A DNA stretch of 39,787 bases from DAOUEX01 sp034430235 (GTDB lineage Bacteria; Chloroflexota; Anaerolineae; UBA2200). A program made the translations under genes and the position numbers. Shown piece by piece: positions 31,092 through 37,857 of the stretch; the first letter of the stretch is position 1; every line of letters begins with the position of its first letter. The stretch spans positions 1 to 39,787 of the forward strand of contig CAYZGO010000026.1 in NCBI GenBank assembly GCA_964478075.1, read 5' to 3'. The notes under the pieces are model-generated. The model was not told where the DNA came from and did not search any database. It saw only the letters and a list, made by a program, of their open reading frames with translations.

Positions 31092-31436
31092 ATGATAGGC
31101 CGGGACGCTCTCCTGATACTGTTTGGAGCAGCTATAACCCTGGTGGGCGGCGTGATTCTAGCCTTGACAAAACACGGCCTCTCGCTTAGAGCGGATAGAA
31201 TCAAGAGAGAACGCGACAGAGAGCAAAGAGAAGCAGAAGAGCGAAGGCGTGCGTTAACGGAAGGGGTGCGGGCGTATTGTTTCAAGTGCAAGCAGATGCG
31301 GGACATCAAGGACCCAGTGAATGTTGTCCTCAAGAACGGCAGGCCCGCAGTCAAGGGCGTGTGCGCAGTTTGTGGGACTAAGGTAGTCAGGATGGGCAAG
31401 GGGACCAAGGTAGTCAGGATGGGCAAGGGGACCTAG
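31092..31436 (+). CDS. membrane-anchored DUF5679 zinc-ribbon protein
   Basis: The protein has 114 residues. ATG 31092 follows AGGAAGGAG. One TM helix (ALLILFGAAITLVGGVILAL, about 6-25), a basic coiled-coil stretch (RIKRERDREQREAEERRR), and then a DUF5679 zinc ribbon (AYCFKCKQM ... NGRPAVKGVCAVCGTK). The last 18 residues are an exact duplication of TKVVRMGKG, caused by a 27-bp tandem repeat at about 31380-31433. DUF5679 is frequent in Chloroflexota; its function is unknown. Confidence 0.75.
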   Translation: MIGRDALLILFGAAITLVGGVILALTKHGLSLRADRIKRERDREQREAEERRRALTEGVRAYCFKCKQMRDIKDPVNVVLKNGRPAVKGVCAVCGTKVVRMGKGTKVVRMGKGT

Positions 31437-31513
31437 ACCCAGATGGTAGCACGTTTCTCGTAACAGGACACACATTCCTAGTCGGGCGGGCAGGACTGCA
31501 TAGGCACTACGTC

Positions 31514-31614
31514 TTGTACCCTAGCTCAACTGGCAGAGCTGCTGACTGCGCAGCGTCTCGCCGCACGCGACGGCTCTTAATCAGCGGGTTACAGGTTCGA
31601 GTCCTGTGCCAAGA
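31514..31614 (+). tRNA. tRNA-Lys(CTT)-like sequence with 28-nt insertion in the anticodon loop
   Basis: D-arm GCTC/GAGC (31523-31539), anticodon stem GCTGA (31541) / TCAGC (31581) and T-arm ACAGG-TTCGAGT-CCTGT are intact and tRNA-Lys-like. Removing 31548-31575 restores the normal loop CTCTTAA with anticodon CTT. The insert is GC-rich and can pair with itself (TCGC/GCGA). The acceptor strands pair poorly (TCTTG with CAAGA only), and there is no CCA. It is more likely a decayed tRNA than an active one, but an intron-like insert cannot be excluded. Confidence 0.5.
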
Positions 31615-31622
31615 GGAGAGGC

Positions 31623-32207
31623 ATGCCTATCGAATTCATGCAGTGTCCACAATGCGGAAGCCCGCTGGAAATAGAGCCCACGGCCAGGTCTGCCACGTGT
31701 CCCTACTGCGGTAGCAGGCTGCGGGTGGCCTGGGACGCCTGGGGGCGCGGCTCGGCGGTCCTGGCTGACATCGGAGACGACACTGACCTCCTGGCCAGGG
31801 GGATGGCCATAAGTCACGTGGAGCAGCGGTTGCAGGAACAGCTACGCGCTCGAGAAGAACTCGACCAGCGGCGGTGGAGTGAGGTTCCGGCGACCCTCCG
31901 TGGCAAAGGCGATTGGAGCATGATAGTCGTTGGGCTTTTCTTCGCGCTGTTGAGCGCTACCCTTGCGGCGGTCGCGTGGTTGTTTGATAGCTCCTTGGAT
32001 GTGTTCTTTTTGGCGGCAGCGGGGGCTATCATGCTGTGGGCCATTTCATACCAGGACCAGAGGCCCCAAGCAAGAGAAAAGGCTCTCAACGCCGCCAGTG
32101 ACAAGTACGGGCCCGCCTTGGCGCAGCTCGACGAGAAGATAGGCTCTACTCAGAAGCGTCTAGCCGAACTCAAGGCGGACATGGACCGCCTGGCTAGGGA
32201 GCTATGA
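31623..32207 (+). CDS. zinc-ribbon, two-TM, coiled-coil protein, unknown function
   Basis: The protein has 194 residues. ATG 31623 has GAGGAGAG just before it, lying at the 3' end of the tRNA-like sequence. An N-terminal zinc ribbon (CPQCG ... CPYCG, residues 8-29), a helical region (EQRLQEQLRAREELDQRR), two TM helices (about 100-120 and 125-143) and a C-terminal coiled coil (IGSTQKRLAELKADMDRLAREL). No named family. Last gene before the right end of the island. Confidence 0.65.
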   Translation: MPIEFMQCPQCGSPLEIEPTARSATCPYCGSRLRVAWDAWGRGSAVLADIGDDTDLLARGMAISHVEQRLQEQLRAREELDQRRWSEVPATLRGKGDWSMIVVGLFFALLSATLAAVAWLFDSSLDVFFLAAAGAIMLWAISYQDQRPQAREKALNAASDKYGPALAQLDEKIGSTQKRLAELKADMDRLAREL

Positions 32208-32250
32208 CTTGTGCCCATGCCCCCGCCAGCACCCTTAGCGCACAGAATCC

Positions 32251-32350
32251 TACCGCTGGCGGTATGACAGGTTTGACAGGAATAAGCGGCAACCCGTACA
32301 ATAGTGATAACAAGTACGCCCTGCCACTTCTGCCGAAGTCCAGGGCGCGG
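32251..32350 (+). repeat. 100-bp promoter plus leader block, second copy
   Basis: The copy of 21967-22066, with six differences. It includes the palindrome TACCGC-TG-GCGGTA. No gene follows it, unlike the first copy. Confidence 0.85.
32273..32302 (+). promoter_or_regulatory. promoter of R7
   Basis: TTGACA (32273-32278), an 18-bp spacer and TACAAT (32297-32302). Confidence 0.7.
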
Positions 32351-32396
32351 TGCGGGTGATGCAGTACCAACGCAAGGGGATTACAAGACAAGCCCC
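32318..32396 (+). ncRNA. R7, incomplete leader repeat at the island end
   Basis: Hairpin 1 is intact (GCCCTG ... CAGGGC, 32318-32346). Hairpins 2 and 3 are lost; a GGGG/CCCC stem (32376-32396) stands where hairpin 3 would be. About 150 bp later comes the right tRNA-Tyr repeat, so the promoter here drives no gene of the island. Confidence 0.5.
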
Positions 32397-32545
32397 TGCT
32401 CGGTCCAAAGTCACTCACAGGGCTTTTTGATTCCCTGTTTTAGGCCAACTGATTCGGCATAAACGCGGCGTCAACTTAACAACCAGAACCACTACCTGTA
32501 GTAAGTAATTCAAGTCAGCGCACTACATCTTGTGGTGTGCGAGCG

Positions 32546-32613
32546 GGCCAAAGGGGGCTGACTGTAAATCAGCTGGCTAAGCCTTGGGTGGTTCGAATCC
32601 GCCCGTGCCCACT
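32546..32613 (+). repeat. partial tRNA-Tyr, right copy of the direct repeat (attR-like)
   Basis: It matches 17815-17882 at 65 of 68 positions. The variable arm, T-arm and 3' acceptor strand of tRNA-Tyr are complete. The 5' acceptor and left D-stem are not: the 3' strand CGTGCCC finds no GGGCACG upstream. It is thus a tRNA fragment and probably not a working tRNA. Confidence 0.75.
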
Positions 32614-32640
32614 GGCTTGCTCAGAGAGCTCAACAAGATT

Positions 32641-32735
32641 CACCGCCGAGAGCGCGGCCTCTTACGCTTGAAGCGAAAGAGACGCAGTTCGCAGAGATTC
32701 TTGACTTCCTCGGCGTTCTCTGCGGTTTGAGAGGT
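32641..32735. repeat. dispersed palindromic repeat, diverged copy
   Basis: CACCGCCGAGAG near 32641 and GGCGTTCTCTGCGGT near 32713 form imperfect inverted arms of the CCACAGAGA family. It lies just outside the right island repeat, before the end of era. The 545 bp from 32208 to 32753 hold only this, R7, the promoter block and the tRNA fragment. Confidence 0.55.
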
Positions 32736-32753
32736 GTTCCTAACGGCGCACGG

Positions 32754-33686
32754 CTACAGCCGATACCCCACATGCCTCAATCCGGCAGCATCGCGCCGCC
32801 ACTTGGGCCGCACTTTGACCCACAATTCCAGAAAGACTTTGCTGTTGACCATGCGCTCGATCTCTTTCCGAGCTGCCACGCCAATTCGCTTCAGCATGTC
32901 ACCCCCGGCGCCGATGACAATGCCCTTCTGCGATTTTTTCTCAACGTACACGGTCGCGGCAATGTACGTCAGTCCCGGCCGCCGCTCTTTGAACTCTTCT
33001 ACCACCACGGCGATAGCATGAGGCACTTCCTGGTGCAGAAGACGCAGTACTTGCTCGCGGATCAACTCGGCGGCGATAAACCGCTCTGGCGCATCTGTCA
33101 CCTGACCCTCGGGATAGTAGCGCGGTCCAATGGGCAGGCGCGCTATGATCTTCGCCAGCAGCTTATCCAGATTGTCGCCGCGAGTGGCGGAAGTCATTAT
33201 CCACTCGTCCAAGTCGCCCAGGGCGAAATAGGCCTCACTGTGCGGCCGCACTTTGGCAGGAGGCAGCCGGTCCATCTTGTTCAGCACCAGAATCACCGCA
33301 GACCGGCATTTCTCAGCGAGAAACCTGGCTACGATGCGATCGTCCTCCGTGGGCGGAACGCTGACGTCGACCATGAACAGCACAGTGTCGGCATCGGGGA
33401 TAGCTCTCCGGGCCGTATCGACCATGTACTCACCAAGTTTGTGCACAGGCCGGTGGATGCCCGGCGTGTCAACAAAGATAATCTGCACATCTGGTCTGGT
33501 GAGAATGCCCAGGATGCGATTGCGTGTCGTCTGGGGCTTCTCCGAAACGATAGCTATCTTTTGCCCCACGTAGGCATTGATCAGTGTTGACTTGCCTACG
33601 TTAGGCCGCCCCACTACGGCAACGAACCCGGAGCGATGGTCGGGAGGCAGTTCCGGTTGGAGCAGAACCTCGTTCATGGATATCAC
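32754..33686 (-). CDS. era: GTPase Era
   Basis: The protein has 310 residues. The GTG at 33686 gives MISMNEV; the ATG at 33677 is as likely and neither RBS is strong. G1 is GRPNVGKS (about 26-33), G2 is around TTRNRI, G3 is DTPG, G4 is NKMD and G5 is TSATRGDN. A C-terminal KH domain carries GAGGDMLKRIG. Era binds the 3' end of 16S rRNA during 30S assembly. Normal length. Its 3' end is the first core gene after the island. Confidence 0.96.
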   Translation of the reverse strand: MISMNEVLLQPELPPDHRSGFVAVVGRPNVGKSTLINAYVGQKIAIVSEKPQTTRNRILGILTRPDVQIIFVDTPGIHRPVHKLGEYMVDTARRAIPDADTVLFMVDVSVPPTEDDRIVARFLAEKCRSAVILVLNKMDRLPPAKVRPHSEAYFALGDLDEWIMTSATRGDNLDKLLAKIIARLPIGPRYYPEGQVTDAPERFIAAELIREQVLRLLHQEVPHAIAVVVEEFKERRPGLTYIAATVYVEKKSQKGIVIGAGGDMLKRIGVAARKEIERMVNSKVFLELWVKVRPKWRRDAAGLRHVGYRL

Positions 33687-33714
33687 ATTCTTCTATTGCT
33701 AGTGATGTAAGGAA

Positions 33715-33783
33715 ACCACGGAGACACAGAGAGCACAGAGTTCTCTTGTCCAGAAAGCTCTGTGTACTCCCTGTCTCCGTGGT
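33715..33783. repeat. dispersed palindromic repeat, well-preserved copy
   Basis: Arms ACCACGGAGAC (33715-33725) and GTCTCCGTGGT (33773-33783) are perfectly complementary. Inner CACAGAG/CTCTGTG also pair, giving one long imperfect hairpin between era and the next minus-strand gene. Confidence 0.8.
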
Positions 33784-33861
33784 AGAAGAGCTGTATCAGC
33801 ACTAACGTAAGGCCCCACGCCGAAACCAAAGCAATCTTGCAGCTTCGGCCATCGACCCAGC

Positions 33862-34566
33862 TCACCAACGTAATCTGAAGGGATTAAAGTCCGTATCATA
33901 ATCGAAGTGATTTTCGTTCTCCGCACGCTTCAGGAAATTGGCGATCGCATACGTGACAGGCGTAGCAAGCGCCTCGAAGCCGACCTTGAACACGTAGTTG
34001 GAGACGATCACGCTGCGCAGGAGCCCGGGCGGTAACACGCCGTAAAAGGCAATGAGTACGAATAACATCGTATCCACGGCTTCTCCAACAAGCGTGGAAG
34101 CCACAGTACGTGTCCACAGCCATCGGCCTTGGGTCCATATCTTCATCTTTGCTATGATGTACGAGTTCGAGAACTCTCCACAAAAGTATGCTATCAGACT
34201 GCCTAGAACAATGCGCGGAGTGGCACCCAGGATCGTCATGTAGGCTTTCTGAGCATCCCAGCCAGGCGCGGCTGGCAGCATACCAACAATGGCGAAGACG
34301 AGAGCCATCAAGGCAGTACAAACAAAGCCGGTCCAGATGACCTTGTGCGAACGCGCATAGCCGTAGACCTCTGTGAGGATATCACCCAAGATGTAGGTGA
34401 TAGGAAAGAGAATCGTTCCCCCATCGAACGTAAAAGGACCCAACAAGACGATCTTCGAGGATGCAGCATTGCTGATAAGCAGCACAGAAACAAAGAGAGC
34501 CATGAGGAAATCAAAGTATCTATGACCTCTCACGATGCTATCCCGCCTGGTTGACTCTTCTCCCAT
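33862..34566 (-). CDS. queuosine precursor transporter (VUT/YhhQ family)
   Basis: The protein has 234 residues. ATG 34566 is preceded by AGGAG; the frame extends 64 codons upstream through repeats and is not coding there. About six TM helices, with family motifs ISNAASSKIV, ILGDILTEVYGYARSHKVIW and IAYFCGEFSNSYIIAKMK. The family imports 7-cyano- or 7-aminomethyl-7-deazaguanine for queuosine in tRNA. The tRNA thiolation genes next to it form a separate unit with a related theme. Confidence 0.88.
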   Translation of the reverse strand: MGEESTRRDSIVRGHRYFDFLMALFVSVLLISNAASSKIVLLGPFTFDGGTILFPITYILGDILTEVYGYARSHKVIWTGFVCTALMALVFAIVGMLPAAPGWDAQKAYMTILGATPRIVLGSLIAYFCGEFSNSYIIAKMKIWTQGRWLWTRTVASTLVGEAVDTMLFVLIAFYGVLPPGLLRSVIVSNYVFKVGFEALATPVTYAIANFLKRAENENHFDYDTDFNPFRLRW

Positions 34567-34589
34567 TGTGCTCCTGCCAACTTTTAAAC

Positions 34590-34622
34590 TTACCACAAAG
34601 GCACCAAGACACCAAGGCTTCT
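34590..34622. repeat. half copy of the dispersed repeat
   Basis: TACCACAAAGGCACCAAGAC matches the left arm of the copy at 14071-14175. No complementary right arm is found close by. Confidence 0.55.
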
Positions 34623-34715
34623 CCGTATCAGTGAAAACGCGGTTACGCCGAAAACGGTACTGAGCATGTGCTGGCGGCCCCTGTACGCTTCCCGTCCGCT
34701 GACAATTGTTTTGCC

Positions 34716-34782
34716 AACACCACAGAGACGCGGAGAGCTGAGGGAAAACCAGATTCATCTCCGGGGACTCTGTGGTGGGTGT
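34716..34782. repeat. dispersed palindromic repeat
   Basis: CCACAGAG (34720-34727) and CTCTGTGG (34768-34775) are exact inverted arms, extended outward by AACA/TGTT with gaps. It lies at the 3' end of ttuA. Confidence 0.7.
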
Positions 34783-34796
34783 TGTTCAAGTATAAC

Positions 34797-35717
34797 CTAA
34801 TCCTTTGTCCCTACATCCCAAAGGCGACAAAAGGCGCATAATTCCGGCGCAGTGGTGGGCTGTCCACAGCGCTCACATTCACCCATCTCCACATCACTGA
34901 CAGAGAAAGGCAGCAAGCGGCCCTCGCGCCGTGCTTGTAGGAAGCTCAGGTAAAACATCTGCTTGGCCCCGGGCGAGAACTCTTCCAGTTGATCTAGCAA
35001 ACCCTTGTAGAACAGCGTTGTGGCTCCCTTCACGTACGGGCACTCTTCATAAACATAATCAATGCCCCGCAAGAAGGCATAAGCAGCCATCTCGCGTTCG
35101 TAGAGGCGTATCAACGGTTTCACCTTGCGTGCCAAGCCGCGACGATTGGCCGGCAGTACAGGCGCCTGCCGCGCAAGATAACCTGTGGCCCAGTGCAGAG
35201 CGTTTTGAAATAGGACCGCCGCCTCGTCGTCAAGATTATGCCCTGTTGCCAGCGCCGCATAGTCACCCTCACAAGCAGCCTGGTTCATGATGTGACGCTT
35301 GACCAGGCCACAAGTGCCGCAGATACTGCGCCCCCGCTTGCGCCGCGAGACCTCCGGGATGCTCATGCCGTACTCTGTCGCCACGTTGACTACACGGAAC
35401 TGCGCAGCATGTGCCGCAGCAAAATGCTCAACCTTCTGCTGCGAAATGCTGGAGTAGTCCCGGTCCAAGATGCCAAGATTTATGTATAACCCTTCTGTCT
35501 GATAGCCAAGACGCAGCAGGATGTCCCACAGACTCAGGCTATCCTTACCGCCAGATACAGCAATCAGCACGCGCTCGCTCGGCTCGAACATGCCAAGCTT
35601 TTCAATGGCTCGCTGTACTCGCTGAGGAACCCACTCCAGGAAACAATCCTGGCACAAGGACAGCCTATGTTGACGCATGTTTATGACCGCTGTCGTGCCG
35701 CACTTTCTACACTTCAT
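34797..35717 (-). CDS. ttuA: TtuA/NcsA-type tRNA 2-thiouridine synthetase
   Basis: The protein has 306 residues, ATG 35717. An N-terminal zinc finger (CRKCG ... CQDC), a PP-loop SGGKDS (about 55-60), the central Cys site SICGTCG used for the Fe-S cluster, LATGHNLDDEA, and a C-terminal zinc finger (CERCG ... CAFC). In Thermus, TtuA thiolates U54 of tRNA with sulfur from TtuB, adding heat stability; in archaea and eukaryotes relatives act on U34. The ThiS-like carrier encoded next to it supports the call. Which uridine is modified here is not settled by sequence. Confidence 0.85.
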   Translation of the reverse strand: MKCRKCGTTAVINMRQHRLSLCQDCFLEWVPQRVQRAIEKLGMFEPSERVLIAVSGGKDSLSLWDILLRLGYQTEGLYINLGILDRDYSSISQQKVEHFAAAHAAQFRVVNVATEYGMSIPEVSRRKRGRSICGTCGLVKRHIMNQAACEGDYAALATGHNLDDEAAVLFQNALHWATGYLARQAPVLPANRRGLARKVKPLIRLYEREMAAYAFLRGIDYVYEECPYVKGATTLFYKGLLDQLEEFSPGAKQMFYLSFLQARREGRLLPFSVSDVEMGECERCGQPTTAPELCAFCRLWDVGTKD

Positions 35718-35855
35718 CTCTGTTCCATTAGCTCAAACAACGTGGACGTGAGGTAGGGAGCAAGTCACGTCCTGTGCTGCGTCCTCGCCCGCTCGAACAC
35801 CCGCATGGAGCCTATCCGCAGAGTAAGCAGAGGCAGCTCCTTGTCAGATAAGTGC

Positions 35856-36044
35856 CTATCCCCCAGATACAACTGCAATCAGCATAATCGTATCATCTCG
35901 TGCAGCGATCAGGTCATCCGTAATCAGTTTGCCGTCACGCACGGCCAGCACAGCTTGAGGACTGAGACCGACTTTCTTGATCGCATGGCGCACAGTCGTG
36001 TTACCCTTTAGTTCCCAGACTCTGTTACGATAGATGATTTTCAT
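35856..36044 (-). CDS. ubiquitin-like sulfur carrier (TtuB/ThiS/MoaD family)
   Basis: The protein has 62 residues, ATG 36044 with a poor RBS. The beta-grasp pattern ends with the required diglycine (AVVSGG), which is activated as thiocarboxylate. It lies 138 bp upstream of ttuA on the same strand, the Thermus ttuB-ttuA logic. ThiS or MoaD are alternatives, but no thiamin or molybdopterin gene is near. Confidence 0.85.
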   Translation of the reverse strand: MKIIYRNRVWELKGNTTVRHAIKKVGLSPQAVLAVRDGKLITDDLIAARDDTIMLIAVVSGG

Positions 36045-36080
36045 GTGTACGGAACCCTTCCCAGCCAGGGATAGCGCGAC

Positions 36081-36146
36081 TCACTACGAAGACACAGAGA
36101 ACACAGCTGTGCCAGGACTTGCGGTGAACTCGGCGTTCTTTGCACC
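36081..36146. repeat. dispersed palindromic repeat, diverged copy
   Basis: CACTACGAAGACACAGAGAA and GGCGTTCTTTGCACC are the two diverged arms. It lies upstream of the sulfur carrier gene. Confidence 0.55.
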
Positions 36147-36218
36147 CCAACGGGTGTCGTGAATTAGATCACAGCTTTCAGCACGGATTGTATCGCAGAA
36201 GCCCGATCCCGACAAGAA

Positions 36219-36243
36219 GCCCGGTTTCTCTCAGAAATCGGGC
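36219..36243 (-). terminator. terminator after yqhQ
   Basis: An 11-bp stem (GCCCGATTTCT with AGAAACCGGGC on the minus strand, one G-T pair) and a 3-nt loop, followed by TTCTTGTC. It lies 69 bp past the yqhQ stop. Confidence 0.65.
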
Positions 36244-36311
36244 CTCCAGTTTCTGCGTCAACTCAAGTTCCTATTTGCACGGCATCCAACGGGCAAGCCG
36301 TAAGCGCCTCG

Positions 36312-37187
36312 TCAAGCAGCCACGCCATCCTCCGCCAGCACGCGCTGCAAAGCAGCTATCGACACCTCCAGCATCCCGTCGTCCGGCTCCCGAGTACTGA
36401 GCCGCTGAAGCCAAAGGCCAGGAGCGACCAAAATCCTGACCAGAGTACGGTCATAGTGTCGGGCCGTGAACTTGAGGAACTCGTAGGCGAGGGCAGCAAC
36501 AACGGGCACCAATACCAGGCGCGACACAATACGCCAAACCAGCGGCGGCCGTCCCAACAGGGACGAAACCAGGACAAAAAGGATCAACACAATCAAGAGA
36601 AAGGCGGTTCCACAGCGAGTGTGTGTCGTGGTAAAAGGTTCAACGTCCTTGGGTGTTAATGGCACGCCAGCCTCGTAGGCGTTGATCGTCTTGTGTTCAG
36701 CCCCATGGTAAGCAAACACTCGCTGGATATCAGGTAATCTACCAATGGCAAGCAGATATGCCAGAAAAAACAGTAACCGAATCACGCCTTCGGACAGGTT
36801 GCTGACAAGGGGACTACTAATATGGCGATCAATCAGACCGACCAGAAGCATGGGGAGCAGAACAAAGAGCCCGAGGCCAAGGAGCAAGGAAACAAGAATC
36901 GTCCCCCACATGATGGGGCCGCCGAACTGTACATCCTCTTCCTCCAGGGCCACGTCAGCGGAGAACATGAGCGAGCGTATGCCCAGCACCAGCGTGTCCC
37001 ACAGCATAGTCAGGCCCCGCACAAAGGGCAGTTTGCCGATAGAGCTGCTGTATATGCCGGGCGGCAGCGGTTCGCTGTGCACTATGATCGCGCCGGAAGG
37101 CTTGCGCACGGCCACAGCCATGTGTCGAACGCCGCGCATCATCACGCCCTCGATGACGGCCTGGCCCCCGTAGTGAACTTGTTTCAC
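36312..37187 (-). CDS. YqhQ-like membrane protein (DUF1385)
   Basis: About 291 residues from GTG 37187, which overlaps the tdk stop by 4 bp (GTGTGA) and has AAAAGGAAGG before it; an ATG at 37220 would add 11 residues inside tdk. Family motifs: YGGQAVIEGVMMRG at the N-terminus, RVFAYHGAEHKTINAYEAG with His/Glu residues that may bind metal, and TTTHTRCGTAFL. Four or more TM helices. Function unknown in detail. The family is common in Bacillota and Chloroflexota. Confidence 0.9.
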   Translation of the reverse strand: MKQVHYGGQAVIEGVMMRGVRHMAVAVRKPSGAIIVHSEPLPPGIYSSSIGKLPFVRGLTMLWDTLVLGIRSLMFSADVALEEEDVQFGGPIMWGTILVSLLLGLGLFVLLPMLLVGLIDRHISSPLVSNLSEGVIRLLFFLAYLLAIGRLPDIQRVFAYHGAEHKTINAYEAGVPLTPKDVEPFTTTHTRCGTAFLLIVLILFVLVSSLLGRPPLVWRIVSRLVLVPVVAALAYEFLKFTARHYDRTLVRILVAPGLWLQRLSTREPDDGMLEVSIAALQRVLAEDGVAA

Positions 37188-37777
37188 ACGCCTTCCTTTT
37201 CTCGGGGAACTCGGTGGCACATTCGACAGCGCGCTTCGTAGACTTCTTCAGCACCCACCAGAATCACAGGGTCATCGTAGGAAGCGGGCTTGCCGTTGAT
37301 GAGGCGCTGCGTACGGCTGGCTGGCGCTCCACAAGACTGGCAGATTGCCTGCAACTTGTCCACTCGCTCAGCCTGAGCCATCAAGACTGGCACGGGGCCA
37401 AAAGGCTCGCCACGAAAGTCCATGTCCAATCCAGCCACTATGACCCGCAGTCCACGATTGGCTAACTCGTTGCACACCTCGGAGATGAACGAATCGAAGA
37501 ACTGCGCCTCGTCAATGGCCACCACTTCCGTGTCTGGCTCCAGATTCTTCAGGATATCAACGGCCGTTGCTACTGGCATAGCGGTGAACTGCACGCCGCT
37601 ATGCGCAGTCAGTTTCTCATGTACATAGCGCGTATCAAGGCCAGGTTTGAATACCTGGACCTTCTGCTTGGCAATTACGGCACGCTTCACTCGGCGAATC
37701 AATTCCTCCGTCTTGCCAGAGAACATGGAGCCACAGACGACCTCGATCCAGCCCCCGTCATAGCGATGGTGAGACAC
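37184..37777 (-). CDS. tdk: thymidine kinase
   Basis: The protein has 197 residues, GTG 37777 with AAGGAG 11 bases upstream. The P-loop GSMFSGKTEELIRRV is near residues 16-30, Walker B is VVAIDEAQFFD with the catalytic Glu, and GLDMDFRGEPFG is the substrate loop. The lasso and zinc site are CQSCG ... CRMC. It is type II thymidine kinase, making dTMP from salvaged thymidine. Normal length. Coupled to yqhQ downstream. Confidence 0.95.
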   Translation of the reverse strand: MSHHRYDGGWIEVVCGSMFSGKTEELIRRVKRAVIAKQKVQVFKPGLDTRYVHEKLTAHSGVQFTAMPVATAVDILKNLEPDTEVVAIDEAQFFDSFISEVCNELANRGLRVIVAGLDMDFRGEPFGPVPVLMAQAERVDKLQAICQSCGAPASRTQRLINGKPASYDDPVILVGAEEVYEARCRMCHRVPREKEGV

Positions 37778-37803
37778 GGCAGCACTATCTCCTTTGTTCA
37801 GCG

Positions 37804-37834
37804 ATAAAAGAGACAGAGTGTGTACTCTGCCTCT
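37804..37834 (-). terminator. terminator between rpmE and tdk
   Basis: On the minus strand, AGAGGCAGAGT and ACTCTGTCTCT form an 11-bp stem (one G-T) around ACAC, followed by TTTAT. It separates the ribosomal protein unit from tdk. Confidence 0.7.
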
Positions 37835-37857
37835 CCAATCCTGGCGTCTTGCCGGGC

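Larger units (their letters stand above)
17883..32613 (+). mobile_element. tRNA-Tyr-flanked genomic island, 14.7 kb
   Basis: It is bounded by the tRNA-Tyr repeats. All accepted genes inside are on the plus strand and accessory in type (toxin-antitoxin, defence-like, secreted and hypothetical), while both flanks are housekeeping. A repeat family (R1-R7) occurs only here. An excisionase-like HTH lies next to the left end. No integrase, transposase or conjugation gene is visible, so the island is either decayed or moved in trans. Boundaries come from the direct repeat; past mobility is inferred. Confidence 0.65.

Noticed and set aside
31523..31607. tRNA-like sequence read as a class II tRNA with stem GCTGC/GCAGC
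   Set aside because: That folding gives the loop TGACTGC without U33, and the leftover would be an unusually long variable region. The tRNA-Lys reading with an insertion explains D-, anticodon and T-arms better.
32727..33590. Plus-strand open frame opposite era
   Set aside because: It is a shadow of era, whose GTPase and KH motifs are unmistakable on the minus strand.
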